This document shows, piece by piece, positions 1 to 9,584 of a DNA stretch of 64,000 bases (position 1 is its first letter; each line of letters begins with the position of its first letter). The notes beneath the pieces were generated by a model that did not search any database, had not been told where the DNA came from, and worked only from the letters and a program-made list of their open reading frames with translations. The position numbers and the translations under genes are program-made. The DNA comes from Alistipes senegalensis JC50 (GTDB lineage: Bacteria > Bacteroidota > Bacteroidia > Bacteroidales > Rikenellaceae). The DNA lies in contig NZ_CP102252.1 of assembly GCF_025145645.1 (NCBI RefSeq), positions 372,001 through 436,000 on the forward strand, in the 5' to 3' direction.

Positions 1-520
1 CAAGCTGGTGCGACACCTGATCGACAAGGGCTTCCGCAAGATCGCCATCATCACCACCAACCCCCACCTGCTGACGATGGACATGCGCCGCGAAGGATAC
101 GCCAACGCCCTTTCCGACGCCCATATCCGCATCAACCCCGACCTCTACGGCGAAGTGACCTACGTCAACTATCAGGAGAACATTTACAGCACGATGGACC
201 GTATTTTCAGCGCCGTGCCCGACGTGGATGCGTTCTTCTTCACCACGCACATCCTCGCCATCGAGGCCCTGCGCTATTTCTACGACCGCGGCATCGACAT
301 CAACGACGGAAACTGGGGTCTGGCCTGCATGCACGAGGACTCGCTCTTCCGCGTACTGGCTCCCAAGATGAACATCGCCCACTTCCCGATCGAGGAGATC
401 GGCAGCAACGCCGTGCGGATACTCCTGAACCAAATCCGCCAGTCCAACGATCCCAAAGCGGGCGAATACGTACCCGAATCGAAGGTGCTCCCCTGCCGGA
501 TGGAATTCAGGGACCAATGA
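1..520 (+). CDS. LacI-family transcriptional regulator, C-terminal part (5' truncated by window edge)
   Basis: The reading frame is open from the window edge and ends at 520. The visible 170-odd residues match the second half of the periplasmic-binding-protein-like ligand domain of LacI/PurR regulators, for example HLIDKGFRKIAII, the VDAFFFTTHILAIEALRYF segment and the late NIAHFPIEEIGSNAVRIL segment where these proteins contact the effector and dimerise. The helix-turn-helix lies outside the window. The GTG at 8 is internal, not a start. The MFS transporter starts 74 bases downstream, and a LacI-type palindrome sits in that gap. The regulator is therefore the likely local sensor for this polysaccharide locus. 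The effector sugar cannot be read from the fragment. Confidence 0.85.
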   Translation, partial: KLVRHLIDKGFRKIAIITTNPHLLTMDMRREGYANALSDAHIRINPDLYGEVTYVNYQENIYSTMDRIFSAVPDVDAFFFTTHILAIEALRYFYDRGIDINDGNWGLACMHEDSLFRVLAPKMNIAHFPIEEIGSNAVRILLNQIRQSNDPKAGEYVPESKVLPCRMEFRDQ

Positions 521-541
521 GCCCTTTTTTTTGCCCGTTCA

Positions 542-557
542 ACTTAAACGATTAAGT
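542..557. promoter_or_regulatory. LacI-type operator 1 (upstream of MFS transporter)
   Basis: The sequence ACTTAAACGATTAAGT has two 6-base arms (ACTTAA/TTAAGT) around a central ACGA. It matches the perfect palindrome at 14839-14854 at 15 of 16 positions. It lies between the LacI-type gene and the MFS gene, 38 bases before the MFS start. Operator function is inferred from symmetry, repetition and context. Confidence 0.7.
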
Positions 558-594
558 AAATAATCGCAATACAAATCACCCAAAAAACAGACAA

Positions 595-1761
595 ATGAAC
601 AAGGAAATTTCACTGCGCAAGATCCTCCCCGTGATGTTCGGATTCTTCATCATGGGCTTCGTGGACATCGTCGGCGTCTCGACGAGCTACGTCAAGAACG
701 ACTTTGCGGGCATGAACGACACGATGGTCAACCTCATCTCGCTCTCCTGCTTCCTCTGGTTCTTCCTGCTCTCGATCCCCACGGGCATGCTGATGAACCG
801 CATCGGCCGCAAAAAGACCGTGCTGCTGAGCTTCGCCCTGCACGTAGCGGCGATGATCGTCCCGCTCGCGGCCTACGACTTCACCGCCGTACTGATCGCG
901 TTCGCCCTGATCGGCATCGGCAACACACTGTTGCAGGTATCGCTCAACCCGTTGGTGACCAACGTCATCGCCGGAGACAAACTTACCGGAACGCTGACCC
1001 TCGGACAGTTCGTGAAAGCTGTCAGTTCGTTCCTCGGCCCGATCATCGCGGCCGCCGTGACGGGCAGCTTCCTCGGCTGGAAGATGATCTTCCCGATCTA
1101 CGCTGCCATCTCGCTGCTGGCCCTCGTCTGGCTGTGGCTGACCCCGATTGCCGAACAAAAGGTCGCCAGCGCCGACATCTCGATCGGGCATACCTTCTCG
1201 CTGCTCAAAGACAAATACATCGTGGCCTTCTTCATCGGCATCCTCGTCCTGGTAGGCGTTGACGTGGGCATGGGCATCACCTTCCCCAAACTGCTGATGG
1301 AGCGTTGCATCCTGCCGCTCACGGACGCCGGCATGGGCAACAGCGTCTACTTCTTCGCACGCACGGTAGGCGCATTCCTCGGAGGTATTCTGCTGATGAA
1401 GCTCCCCGAACGCAAATTCTTCACGGCCAGCGTCTTCGTCGCGCTGGCAGGTCTCGCGGGCATGATCTTCCTCCACGGGCTCTGGTCCATACTGGCCTGC
1501 GTGGCCGTATTCGGAATCGGTTATGCCAACCTTTTCTCGATCATCTTCTCGATCTCGATGCAGCGCGTTCCCGAGCGGGCAAACGAGGTTTCGGCCCTGC
1601 TGATCGTCGGCGTGGCGGGCGGCGCCGTCATTCCCCCGGTGCTGGGCGTCATCACCGACGCCTTCGGGTCGCAAGGTGCCGCCATCATCGCACTGAGCGT
1701 CGTATGGCTCTATCTGGTTTTCCTCATCGGCGCAATCAATGCCCATTCGAAGAAAGCCTGA
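595..1761 (+). CDS. MFS sugar transporter
   Basis: A 388-residue, highly hydrophobic protein with about twelve predicted membrane helices. The loop after helix 2 reads GMLMNRIGRKKT, which is the major facilitator motif A (G-x-x-x-D/N-R-x-G-R-K/R-x). The family imports sugars or other small solutes across the inner membrane, usually with protons. Its position directly after the LacI-type regulator and behind a matching operator suggests it imports the mono- or disaccharide released by the enzymes encoded at 15.6-31.5 kb. Specificity cannot be read from sequence; a mannose, galactose or fucose-type substrate would fit the context. A clear hairpin terminator follows. Confidence 0.85.
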   Translation: MNKEISLRKILPVMFGFFIMGFVDIVGVSTSYVKNDFAGMNDTMVNLISLSCFLWFFLLSIPTGMLMNRIGRKKTVLLSFALHVAAMIVPLAAYDFTAVLIAFALIGIGNTLLQVSLNPLVTNVIAGDKLTGTLTLGQFVKAVSSFLGPIIAAAVTGSFLGWKMIFPIYAAISLLALVWLWLTPIAEQKVASADISIGHTFSLLKDKYIVAFFIGILVLVGVDVGMGITFPKLLMERCILPLTDAGMGNSVYFFARTVGAFLGGILLMKLPERKFFTASVFVALAGLAGMIFLHGLWSILACVAVFGIGYANLFSIIFSISMQRVPERANEVSALLIVGVAGGAVIPPVLGVITDAFGSQGAAIIALSVVWLYLVFLIGAINAHSKKA

Positions 1762-1786
1762 CGCCGGGAATTCCCCCGACAACGTT

Positions 1787-1817
1787 AAACGGGTGCATCC
1801 GCTGGATGCACCCGTTT
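1787..1817 (+). terminator. Rho-independent terminator after MFS gene
   Basis: A perfect 14-base stem (AAACGGGTGCATCC with its complement) closes on the 3-base loop gct and is followed by further T residues. It starts 25 bases after the MFS stop codon. Confidence 0.85.
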
Positions 1818-1830
1818 TTGCTTCATAAAA

Positions 1831-1856
1831 ACTCCCGCACCTTTCGGTACGGGAGT
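1831..1856 (-). terminator. Terminator of the leftward SusCD operon
   Basis: Read on the minus strand, the stem ACTCCCGTACC pairs with GGTGCGGGAGT around a gaaa loop (one mismatch) and is followed by TTTTAT. It lies just beyond the stop codon of the last gene of the leftward operon. Confidence 0.8.
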
Positions 1857-1877
1857 CGTTAAGATAAATGCTGCGGA

Positions 1878-3155
1878 TTATTCGTTGCCCGGAGCTTCGT
1901 TTTTGTCCGTGTAGGGATCGTCCACCTGCCATTTATTCGCGGGCGAACCGTCCCCGTTCTTGTTCGCATTGACAAGCGCATCGGGCATCTCCTCGGCGGA
2001 AGGAACGGTGCCCAGCAACTCGTCGCGGTGAGGATCGATCGTCGAATAGACCTTGATCGTCGCGCCGCGCTCTTTCCAAGCCTTGTAGATCGGCGTCCAG
2101 GCGCCCTCCAACGTATGCTCGTAGAGGAAGTGCGAGTCGATCAGAATCGTAGCGTTATCGGCCACATTGAAACCCTGATTGGCATTGTTCCAGACCATCG
2201 CCATCTCCCCGACTTTCGTCGGCTTATCCGCATAGGTTCCGGACTGGTTGCGGCGAATGTCGAGGTAGGTCACGGCCGAATTGGGGGCGTCGATCCCGCC
2301 TCCGGTTTCGAAATTGCTGATCTCCAGCCACCTGAGCCAATCGCAGTTATGTACGTCCACATGGGTCAGTTTGGGACTGTCGTAAGTCCGGATACGATAG
2401 GCATAGGGAGGGCCGACGAATTTTTCGAGGCTGTTCGCCCGTTCGCAGAAAAACTCGATGCCCTTGGCCTCCCATTTCGAAAGGTCGATCTCCTTGATAT
2501 TGGGCATGCCCCATGCCGGAACCAAACCGGTAACGTTCTTGAAAAGCTCGATACCTTCGAGCGAAGTGGCGGCGCAATCGCTGATGTCGAGGGCATATCC
2601 CTTGCCGTTATCCGTCATCGTCGCGGCGTTGTTGACATCGAGCAGACCGAGCGGAGAAAACACCACATTCGGATTACGGTTCGCATCGGCCAGCACACTG
2701 CGCAGAGCCACATCGGGGATATACCCCTCTTCAACGCTCGGAAGCGTGAAAGTGATGTCGCCCGAGATCGCCATTCTGTCGAAGCCCGGACGGTCGAGAT
2801 AAACCTTCACCGTCTTGTCGAGGTAGTTGGCTCCGACGTTCACACCGAACGAAATGCGGGAGGACCTGATCGTCAGCACGTCGGCCGGGATGCGTTCATA
2901 GACGGCTTCCCCGTCTTTGTCGTAACCGATGTAAACATAATCCTGTTCGGAATCGAATCCCGAACCCGTAATCTCGATCGCATCGGCGATACCGGCCTTT
3001 ACGGCACCTTTCACGTCACTGGTAATTTCCACCGGGATTTCGGATCCCCCGGGTTTCCCGGGTTCTCCCGGTCCATCCGAATCGTCATCGCCGCAGGCGG
3101 CGAACATCGTCCCGGCCAACAGGGACAGCGCGAAAAATTTGAATGCTGATTTCAT
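1878..3155 (-). CDS. IPT/LRR-type surface lipoprotein (putative glycan-binding protein)
   Basis: A 425-residue lipoprotein. The start at 3155 was chosen because it begins a clean signal peptide (MKSAFKFFALSL) with lipobox Cys21; the upstream in-frame extension is not credible. After an acidic, Gly/Pro-rich linker comes an IPT/TIG-like beta-sandwich (about residues 40-130), then irregular leucine-rich repeats (about 170-330, for example SLEGIELFKNVTGL and IKEIDLSKWEAKGIEFF). It is a clear paralogue of the gene at 3254-4477; both share YLDKT.KVYLDR and LTIRSSRISFGV blocks. Being last in a SusC/SusD operon suggests the surface glycan-binding role that SusE/SusF-type proteins play, but the LRR fold is different. 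The ligand is unknown. Confidence 0.75.
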   Translation of the reverse strand: MKSAFKFFALSLLAGTMFAACGDDDSDGPGEPGKPGGSEIPVEITSDVKGAVKAGIADAIEITGSGFDSEQDYVYIGYDKDGEAVYERIPADVLTIRSSRISFGVNVGANYLDKTVKVYLDRPGFDRMAISGDITFTLPSVEEGYIPDVALRSVLADANRNPNVVFSPLGLLDVNNAATMTDNGKGYALDISDCAATSLEGIELFKNVTGLVPAWGMPNIKEIDLSKWEAKGIEFFCERANSLEKFVGPPYAYRIRTYDSPKLTHVDVHNCDWLRWLEISNFETGGGIDAPNSAVTYLDIRRNQSGTYADKPTKVGEMAMVWNNANQGFNVADNATILIDSHFLYEHTLEGAWTPIYKAWKERGATIKVYSTIDPHRDELLGTVPSAEEMPDALVNANKNGDGSPANKWQVDDPYTDKNEAPGNE

Positions 3156-3253
3156 TTCAGTAATTGTTAGATTGGTTTTTGTTATCCGTTCATATTCGAA
3201 ACCGGTACGGGCCCCCCTTTTCAGGGAGTCGCCGCACCGGTTTGAAAAAGGAA

Positions 3254-4477
3254 TCACTCGGTCTCCGAAGGAACCCACCCGTTGGGTCCCGTCAGCGTCA
3301 GCGCGCCACTGTCGTCCTTGTACATCGGAACGGTACCCAGCTTCTTGCTGATGTCCTTCGACGAATAAACGTCGATCGTCGCACCGCGCGTCCAGGCGTT
3401 GTAGACACCCTTAAAGCTGCCATTATCGCCAGCCTGGCGTTTCTCCGTGATAAATGCGTAATCGACCAGAATGTGAACATTGTCCGGAAGCTGCATGACG
3501 GCGCCCGACTCGAAAACCGTATACTGGTTATCGCCGTCACAATACTCATGAGGTTCTTTTTCCTTGTCCTTGAACGTCCCGGTATGTTCGCGGCGAATGT
3601 CGAACGTCTCGATAGCGGGGTCGCCATAGCACTGCAAATTGTGCATCCACTTGTTGAGATGCAGATCCACCGTCTTCAGCTTGGAGCAGTCGTAAATGTC
3701 CAGACGGGAGATCGTCGGGCCGGCAATCACCTCCTCCATGGCTCCGGAACGCTCCATCGTGACAAACAGATACTGGTCCGTTTTGAGCTTCGAAAAATCG
3801 GCCTTTACCAGACTGGAAGTCTCGTGGGCGATGATGCGGCCGCAATGCGTGAAAAGCTCGATGCCTTCGAGCGACGTAACGCCGCTCGCATAGAGATTGA
3901 TCGTCTCGACCGCAGCGGCTCCGGCAACGTCGATCAGTCCGTAGGAATTGAAAAGCGGAGCGATTTCAGGATTCCCCTGCTGCGGGTGGGTTGACATCAG
4001 CGTAGCCCGGAAATAGGGATCGGGGATGTAACCCTCGGCAATGGTCGGCATCGTGAAGGTCAGATCCTTCGTCAGCTCCATCTTCGTCGCTTCCCGGTCG
4101 AGATACACCTTGAAAGTCTTGTCGAGGTAGCCGGCCGTGATAGGCACGCCGAACGAAATACGGCTCGACCTGATCGTCAGCAGATCGGTCGTGATGCGCT
4201 CGTATTTGATCTCACCGCCCTCGTTATAACCGATGTAAACCCAGTCCTGGTCGGGATCGAAGCCCGAACCCAGGATCTCAATCGCTCCGGCGAAACCGGC
4301 CTTTACCGATCCGCTCAGCATATTGTCAACGGTCACGCCGGGAATCGTTCCGGGTCCCTCGTTCCCGCCGCCGCCATTTCCGCCGCCGTTGTCATCGTCG
4401 TCCCCGCCGCAGGCGGTAAACATTGCGCCGGCCATCAGAGCCATTGCAAGAAATCTCAGTTTCCTTTTCATAATCAT
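3254..4477 (-). CDS. IPT/LRR-type surface lipoprotein (paralogue of the adjacent gene)
   Basis: A 407-residue lipoprotein with a signal peptide ending at Cys23 (MFTAC) and a D/G/N-rich linker. An IPT-like domain is followed by leucine-rich-like repeats (TSLEGIELFTHCGRII, ISRLDIYDCSKLKTVDLHLNKW) and a C-terminal segment shared with its neighbour (RGATIDVYSS...LGTVPMYK). An alternative start two codons later (MKRK, 4471) is equally plausible. It begins 37 bases after the SusD-like gene, so it belongs to the same transcript. Predicted location is the outer surface, with a role in binding the glycan or a fragment of it. The tandem arrangement suggests local duplication followed by divergence. Confidence 0.75.
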   Translation of the reverse strand: MIMKRKLRFLAMALMAGAMFTACGGDDDDNGGGNGGGGNEGPGTIPGVTVDNMLSGSVKAGFAGAIEILGSGFDPDQDWVYIGYNEGGEIKYERITTDLLTIRSSRISFGVPITAGYLDKTFKVYLDREATKMELTKDLTFTMPTIAEGYIPDPYFRATLMSTHPQQGNPEIAPLFNSYGLIDVAGAAAVETINLYASGVTSLEGIELFTHCGRIIAHETSSLVKADFSKLKTDQYLFVTMERSGAMEEVIAGPTISRLDIYDCSKLKTVDLHLNKWMHNLQCYGDPAIETFDIRREHTGTFKDKEKEPHEYCDGDNQYTVFESGAVMQLPDNVHILVDYAFITEKRQAGDNGSFKGVYNAWTRGATIDVYSSKDISKKLGTVPMYKDDSGALTLTGPNGWVPSETE

Positions 4478-4514
4478 AGCTTTTTGGTTAAGGTTTATTA
4501 TAATTGTCGTTATG

Positions 4515-6473
4515 TCAGTTCCATCCGTCGTTCTGCCAGTTTTCGCCCGTCAGACTGAGCATCTTGCGCACCTCGTCCAGACTGACGGGGTATTTGAGGA
4601 ATTTGGAGGTATAGCTCTGGCGGTCGAACGAGAAACGGGTGTAGGTCTTCTGCCCGTTCGACTCCTCGATGCGCATACCCGTCACACGCCGGTCGGTCTT
4701 CGAGAGATCTCCCCCGGGCGCCGTCCAGCGGCGCACGTCGAAGAAGCGGTGCTCCTCGAAAGCCAGCTCCACACGGCGCTCGTTGCACAGCCGCAGCCAA
4801 AAGGCCTCGCCGTCGTCGGCCACTCCGGGCATCCCGACACGGGCTCGCACGGCATTGACCGCCTCACGGGCACTCATCGGCGTTCCGTAAGTATTGAGTT
4901 TCTCGACCATTTCACCGCCATCCCCTTCCTCCATCTCCAGCACCTCGGTGGCCGGAGCCTGCCAGTCGGCACCGTGGGCCCGGTAGGCAGCCTCGGCGAA
5001 ATTGAGGTAGAGTTCGGCCAGACGGAACATCCGGATATAACCGTCCTTGTTGCCGCCGCTGGTGCTCGACTGGGCGTTGTTGAACTTACGCAGATAATAA
5101 CCCGTGCAGGTGTTGCGCCGGCTGGACGGCGACAGCGACAGGCCGCAGTTGCCGCCGACGAAGGTCTCGACCTCGTACTCGCTGTTTTCGAGCTTCACCG
5201 TCACACCGTCGTAATAGATGGTCGCATAGAAACGCGGATCACGGTTCAGGTACATCTTGTCCGAGCAGTCCACATAGCCGAAGTCCCGGGCTTTCTGCGA
5301 AATGTTCGGCGAGCCGTCGGCATTGTAGGGATTCGCCAGGTCGAGCAGCGGCGTGGATTCGGAACCGTCATCGTTCAGGACCTCGTAGGCGTCCACCATC
5401 TCCTGCGTGGGGCAGGCTCCGGCCGACACCTGTCCGTCATCGATCGGCATGCCTGCATACTGCCATACGAGGCTCTGCCTCTGGGCTCCGTAATTGGTGG
5501 GCTGATAGATCGTCTCGGTGTCCCAGCCTCCCGAACCGGGATAGGACGTAAGAAAGAACTTGTCGTAAGGTGTCAGGCCGGTCGCGGACTCGTCCGGAAA
5601 GGCCGTGGCGGCATCGAAAAGCGCAAGGCCGTGACCGGTGCAGAGGTCGAGCGCCTGCTTGGTGATTTCGGCGGCGCGTTCCCAGGTGTATTTCTCAGTC
5701 CCGGCACAGTCGTCGGCCCACAGCGGGCTGGCAGCATAGAGCGCGGCCTGCGACTTGACAGTCCAAATGGCGGCGCGGCTCAGTTCGGGAAGGCCATAGC
5801 TCAACAACCGCTGCCGCCATTGCAGGGCTTCGTCCGCGGCAAGCGCCTTGTCGCACGACTCGATGATGAAATCGACGCATTGCGCGAAGCTGGCCCGCTT
5901 GTCCTTCGAATAGTCGTGGTCCTTGCCGAGCGACTCGCGCAGAACGGGAACGCCGCCCCAGCGTTTGATAAGCTGAAGATAACAGTAGGCGCGCAGGGCA
6001 TAGGCCTGGGCGATCATCAGATCCTGCTGGGCCTTCTCATAGTCGGTTTCGAGGCTGGGGTCTTCCAGGTATTTCAGGGCTTCGTTGCAACTGAAAATAC
6101 AGTTGAACAGCCCCGACCAGCGTTCCGTGCCCGAGTTTTCGTTGTTCCACCACAACGGCATGCCCGTAGCGGAAACACGCCCTCGGTACCAGTCGTAAAC
6201 CGCCGACGACTGGGTGACCTCCTGCGCTTCGTCGCAGTAAGCTGCCATCATGTAGCCCCCGGCGGTGAATCCCGCCGCAGGGCCCGTTTCGACGGGGACA
6301 TAGAACGACGATTTCAGATGTTCGTAAGCACGCGCCAGCAGTTCGTAAATGCTGCGCATATCCCCGGCACGGTCGTCGAGCTCGCTGTCCATCTCCTTCT
6401 GGCAGCCGGCCCCCGCGAAGAGCAGCGCCGCTGCGGAAAGAGCCAATAAAAGGATATATTTCATTCTTTTCAT
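4515..6473 (-). CDS. SusD/RagB-family outer-membrane lipoprotein
   Basis: A 652-residue lipoprotein with lipobox Cys24 (LLFAGAGC). The sequence fits the SusD/RagB fold: an N-terminal SusD-like TPR region (YELLARAYEHLKSS, QQDLMIAQAYALRAYCYLQLIKRWGGVPVL), then a C-terminal region with AELYLNFAEAAYRAHG, VNAVRARVGMPGV and LAFEEHRFFDVRRW, all hallmarks of the family. SusD proteins cap the paired SusC channel on the outside of the cell and deliver glycan oligosaccharides. The paired SusC gene lies 20 bases upstream. The protein is somewhat longer than the family average. Confidence 0.95.
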   Translation of the reverse strand: MKRMKYILLLALSAAALLFAGAGCQKEMDSELDDRAGDMRSIYELLARAYEHLKSSFYVPVETGPAAGFTAGGYMMAAYCDEAQEVTQSSAVYDWYRGRVSATGMPLWWNNENSGTERWSGLFNCIFSCNEALKYLEDPSLETDYEKAQQDLMIAQAYALRAYCYLQLIKRWGGVPVLRESLGKDHDYSKDKRASFAQCVDFIIESCDKALAADEALQWRQRLLSYGLPELSRAAIWTVKSQAALYAASPLWADDCAGTEKYTWERAAEITKQALDLCTGHGLALFDAATAFPDESATGLTPYDKFFLTSYPGSGGWDTETIYQPTNYGAQRQSLVWQYAGMPIDDGQVSAGACPTQEMVDAYEVLNDDGSESTPLLDLANPYNADGSPNISQKARDFGYVDCSDKMYLNRDPRFYATIYYDGVTVKLENSEYEVETFVGGNCGLSLSPSSRRNTCTGYYLRKFNNAQSSTSGGNKDGYIRMFRLAELYLNFAEAAYRAHGADWQAPATEVLEMEEGDGGEMVEKLNTYGTPMSAREAVNAVRARVGMPGVADDGEAFWLRLCNERRVELAFEEHRFFDVRRWTAPGGDLSKTDRRVTGMRIEESNGQKTYTRFSFDRQSYTSKFLKYPVSLDEVRKMLSLTGENWQNDGWN

Positions 6474-6493
6474 AACGATTCGCTGTTATCGGA

Positions 6494-9400
6494 TTAAAAA
6501 TCGAGTTTCACGCCCAGGTTGATCACGCGCATCGGCGGCAGCTTGGTCATACTGCCCGTTTCGGGGTCGATCACCTTCGAGTCGAGGCCCGACACCGTGA
6601 AAAGGTTTTGCCCGCTCAGCACGATCTTCAGCCGCTTGATGCCCGCATTGCGCATCAGGCGCGCCGGAAGCGTATAGGAGAGCGATGCGTTTTTCAACCG
6701 CCAGAACGAACGGTCAACGATGTTGAAATCGCTGTCCTCGGAGCTGGTCGAAGCGCTGTTGTAGCTCAGGGCCGGATACTTGATCTCCTGCCCCGCGGCA
6801 AAGCGTTCGGGAGTCCAGGCAGCCTTGTGCAAGTCGTTGTAAACACCGCTGGCGTCGCGCTCCGTCTGATAGGCGACCGAACCGTAGTAACCCGTCACGC
6901 CCTGGAACATCAGGTCCAGTTCGAACCCTTTCCAGCTGAAACCGGCACGGATGGTCGTGAAACCGGTCGGGAGGGTACCCTTGCCAATGGGCGACAGGTC
7001 CTTCTCGTTGATCGCGCCGTCACCGTTCACGTCCTTGTAAATAAGGTCGCCCTTGCGCGGTATTCCGATCCCGGAATACATCTTCGTATATTTCGCCAGC
7101 TCCTCGTCGGTCGAAATGTAGCCGCTGCCGTTACTGCGATCGACCAGATAACCGAACTGCTGGCCCAGCGGGTAACCGTCCACCCGGTAGGAACAGGCAT
7201 AGCCCTTGTATCCGCTGCCATCGCCGGGATAAGGCATCTCGCCCGTATAGATTACCTCGTTTTTCGCATGGGTGTAGTTCACGCCGGCATGGATGCCCCA
7301 GCCCCGGCCGAGGTCCGTCGCATAGGAGACGCCCAGCTCGACGCCGCGGTTCTTCATCTTGCCCTCGTTGACCTTCTGGTAGTTGGCGACATAGATGCCC
7401 TGATAGGCCGGAATCCGGGCACCGCCCTCGATAAGCATATTGTCGGTGCGGCGGCTGAAATAGTCGAACGTCAGGTTCAGCTTGTTCCAAAGCCCCAGAT
7501 CGAGGCCGTAATTCTGGATCTTGTGGATCTCGGGTTCGAGATCGGGATTGCCCAGCAGACGGACATCACCGTTTTTCTTGATATAGTCCTCGTACATGTA
7601 GCGGTAGTTGCCCACCTCGAAATCGTCAAGAGCCACCTCGCCGTAGGAGGCGCGCACTTTCAGCAGGCTCAGCCACTTCACATCGCGCAGGAACGCCTCG
7701 TTCGAAGCGACCCAGGCCGCCGAGAAAGACGGAACGAACGTGTAACGGTTGCTGCGGGAGAAAACGTCGGAAGCCGTCAGTCCGAACGTCGCGCCGACCA
7801 CATAGCGGTCGTCGTAGGCATACGAAAGGTTCAGGCCCGTGTTGTGGTCGTCGTGCGGGAATCCCACGGCCGGGTAATCGGCATTCACGTCATCCAGCTG
7901 CTCGTTGGTGAAATACGTATAGAGATGAGCCTCCGCAGCGTGTTTGCCGAACGAGCGTTTGTAGTCCAGCTGGGCGATGTAGCTGATAGCATACTGGAAC
8001 ATGCCGGAGGCCCCGCCCGTCAGATTGGTGTTCAGATTGGAACCCAGCTGCACGAAATCCCCTTTCGTATAGTCGTAATAATAGCGGCTGAAATCCTGCG
8101 TCATGTAGTTATAACGATCGTTGCTCGACTGGAAGGCCAGTTTGCCCGTGACGCTCAGTCCGCGCGTGACGAAGTCGAGATCGACCGTAACGCCGGCATA
8201 CGTCGAGGCGTACATACCCGTATATTTGGTGTATCCCGAACGGTTCAGGATGCCGTATGTCGGCACGGAGAGGGTCTCCATCGTCGTCACGCGGCCGTCC
8301 TCGGTCGTGGGGCCGATCATCGTCGGGGGCTGTTGGAAAATCGAACCGTAAATACTTTCGTTGGTATAGCTGTTCCCGGCCAGACGGTCGTTGCGCACAT
8401 TGCCCGAAACACCGGCAAAGGCGCGGACGTGCTTGGAGATGTCCACGTCGATCTTCGCACGGAAGTTCACCCAAAAGCGGCGCGGAGCGGCCGCGTATTC
8501 GTCGGTCTCCTGCTTCAGGAGCGAAGTCTGGTTCATGAAGTTGATGTTCGACCAGACGCGCGTGCGCTGACTGCCGCCGCTGAGGCTGACGCCCAGCCGC
8601 TCCATCGTACCGAAATTACGCACGAAGTTATTATAATAATCGTTGTCGGGATAGAGCGGATCGTTGCCCGACCTGATCCGGGCCATCTGGTCGGCGGAGA
8701 AGGGAGCCGCCCCCACCGAGCCGTCGTTCTCCCACGCCTGATTACGAAGCGAAGCGTACTCATAGGAAGAGGTCCTCTCGGGTTTGCGGGCGATCTGCTG
8801 CAAGGAGAAATCGGCCGTGACCCGCACGTCGAAGGTGCCGGGAAGCCCCGATTTGGTATTGATCACAATCACGCCGTTGGCGCCTTTCAGACCGTAGATG
8901 GCCGTGGCGGCAGCGTCTTTCAGGAGCACGATGTTGTCGATCTCGGCGGCCGTCAGGTATTCGATGTTATAATCCTGCATGACGATGCCGTCCACGACGA
9001 ACAGCGGCTGCGTGCCCTGGGTCGAGGAGATTCCGCGGACATATTTGTATACGCCCGCATTGCCCGGGTCCGAAGAGTATTCGAGCGTTCCCAGTCCCAG
9101 GATCTGCCCTTCGAGCAACTGACTGAGACTTGCATTGGGCACGTCTTCGAGCTGTCTGCCCCGAATGGCCGAAACCGCTTCGCTGAGCGTTCCGCGGCGG
9201 CGGACCACGCCGTAACCGTAATCCAGCAAGTCGTCCTTGGACGACGCATCCGTGCGCATCGTCACCTTCATATCGGGCGACACGGGCAGCGAAACATTGC
9301 CGTAGCCTGCCGTACGGAAACAGAGGCTCGGAACATCCGTCCGCAGTTCGAAACGGCCGTACAGGTCGGTAGTTCCGAGTATTTTCCCGGCAGGATCGGT

Positions 9401-9565
9401 GATCTCCACCTGATAAAGCGGCTCGCCGGCAGCGTCCGTAACGGCCCCTTTGGCGCTCACGGCTCCGGCATCGGGAGTCCGGATCTCCTGCGCCGTCAGG
9501 ACGCCGCACGGAAAGGCGACGAGGGCCGCGAGCAATAATACTGTATGTTTGATCTGTATTCTCAT
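6494..9565 (-). CDS. SusC/RagA-family TonB-dependent transporter
   Basis: A 1023-residue outer-membrane protein with an N-terminal signal peptide, a carboxypeptidase-regulatory-like domain (KGAVTDAAGEPLYQVEI...GRFEL, about residues 37-105), a plug domain (PLFVVDGIV, VLLKDAAATAIYGLKGANGVIVI) and a long beta-barrel ending in aromatic VINLGVKLDF. SusC proteins import oligosaccharides using TonB energy. It lies 20 bases upstream of its SusD partner and is the second SusCD pair in the operon. The segment between the regulatory domain and plug (DDLLDYGYGVVRRRGTLSEAV) is diverged from the usual VVxGYGTQKK motif, which suggests a specialised or older duplicate. Confidence 0.95.
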   Translation of the reverse strand: MRIQIKHTVLLLAALVAFPCGVLTAQEIRTPDAGAVSAKGAVTDAAGEPLYQVEITDPAGKILGTTDLYGRFELRTDVPSLCFRTAGYGNVSLPVSPDMKVTMRTDASSKDDLLDYGYGVVRRRGTLSEAVSAIRGRQLEDVPNASLSQLLEGQILGLGTLEYSSDPGNAGVYKYVRGISSTQGTQPLFVVDGIVMQDYNIEYLTAAEIDNIVLLKDAAATAIYGLKGANGVIVINTKSGLPGTFDVRVTADFSLQQIARKPERTSSYEYASLRNQAWENDGSVGAAPFSADQMARIRSGNDPLYPDNDYYNNFVRNFGTMERLGVSLSGGSQRTRVWSNINFMNQTSLLKQETDEYAAAPRRFWVNFRAKIDVDISKHVRAFAGVSGNVRNDRLAGNSYTNESIYGSIFQQPPTMIGPTTEDGRVTTMETLSVPTYGILNRSGYTKYTGMYASTYAGVTVDLDFVTRGLSVTGKLAFQSSNDRYNYMTQDFSRYYYDYTKGDFVQLGSNLNTNLTGGASGMFQYAISYIAQLDYKRSFGKHAAEAHLYTYFTNEQLDDVNADYPAVGFPHDDHNTGLNLSYAYDDRYVVGATFGLTASDVFSRSNRYTFVPSFSAAWVASNEAFLRDVKWLSLLKVRASYGEVALDDFEVGNYRYMYEDYIKKNGDVRLLGNPDLEPEIHKIQNYGLDLGLWNKLNLTFDYFSRRTDNMLIEGGARIPAYQGIYVANYQKVNEGKMKNRGVELGVSYATDLGRGWGIHAGVNYTHAKNEVIYTGEMPYPGDGSGYKGYACSYRVDGYPLGQQFGYLVDRSNGSGYISTDEELAKYTKMYSGIGIPRKGDLIYKDVNGDGAINEKDLSPIGKGTLPTGFTTIRAGFSWKGFELDLMFQGVTGYYGSVAYQTERDASGVYNDLHKAAWTPERFAAGQEIKYPALSYNSASTSSEDSDFNIVDRSFWRLKNASLSYTLPARLMRNAGIKRLKIVLSGQNLFTVSGLDSKVIDPETGSMTKLPPMRVINLGVKLDF

Positions 9566-9584
9566 AATCGTTTCCTGTTAAAAA

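Noticed and set aside
6608..9538. 976-codon plus-strand frame
   Set aside because: Fully antisense to a well-supported SusC gene and without any domain signature.
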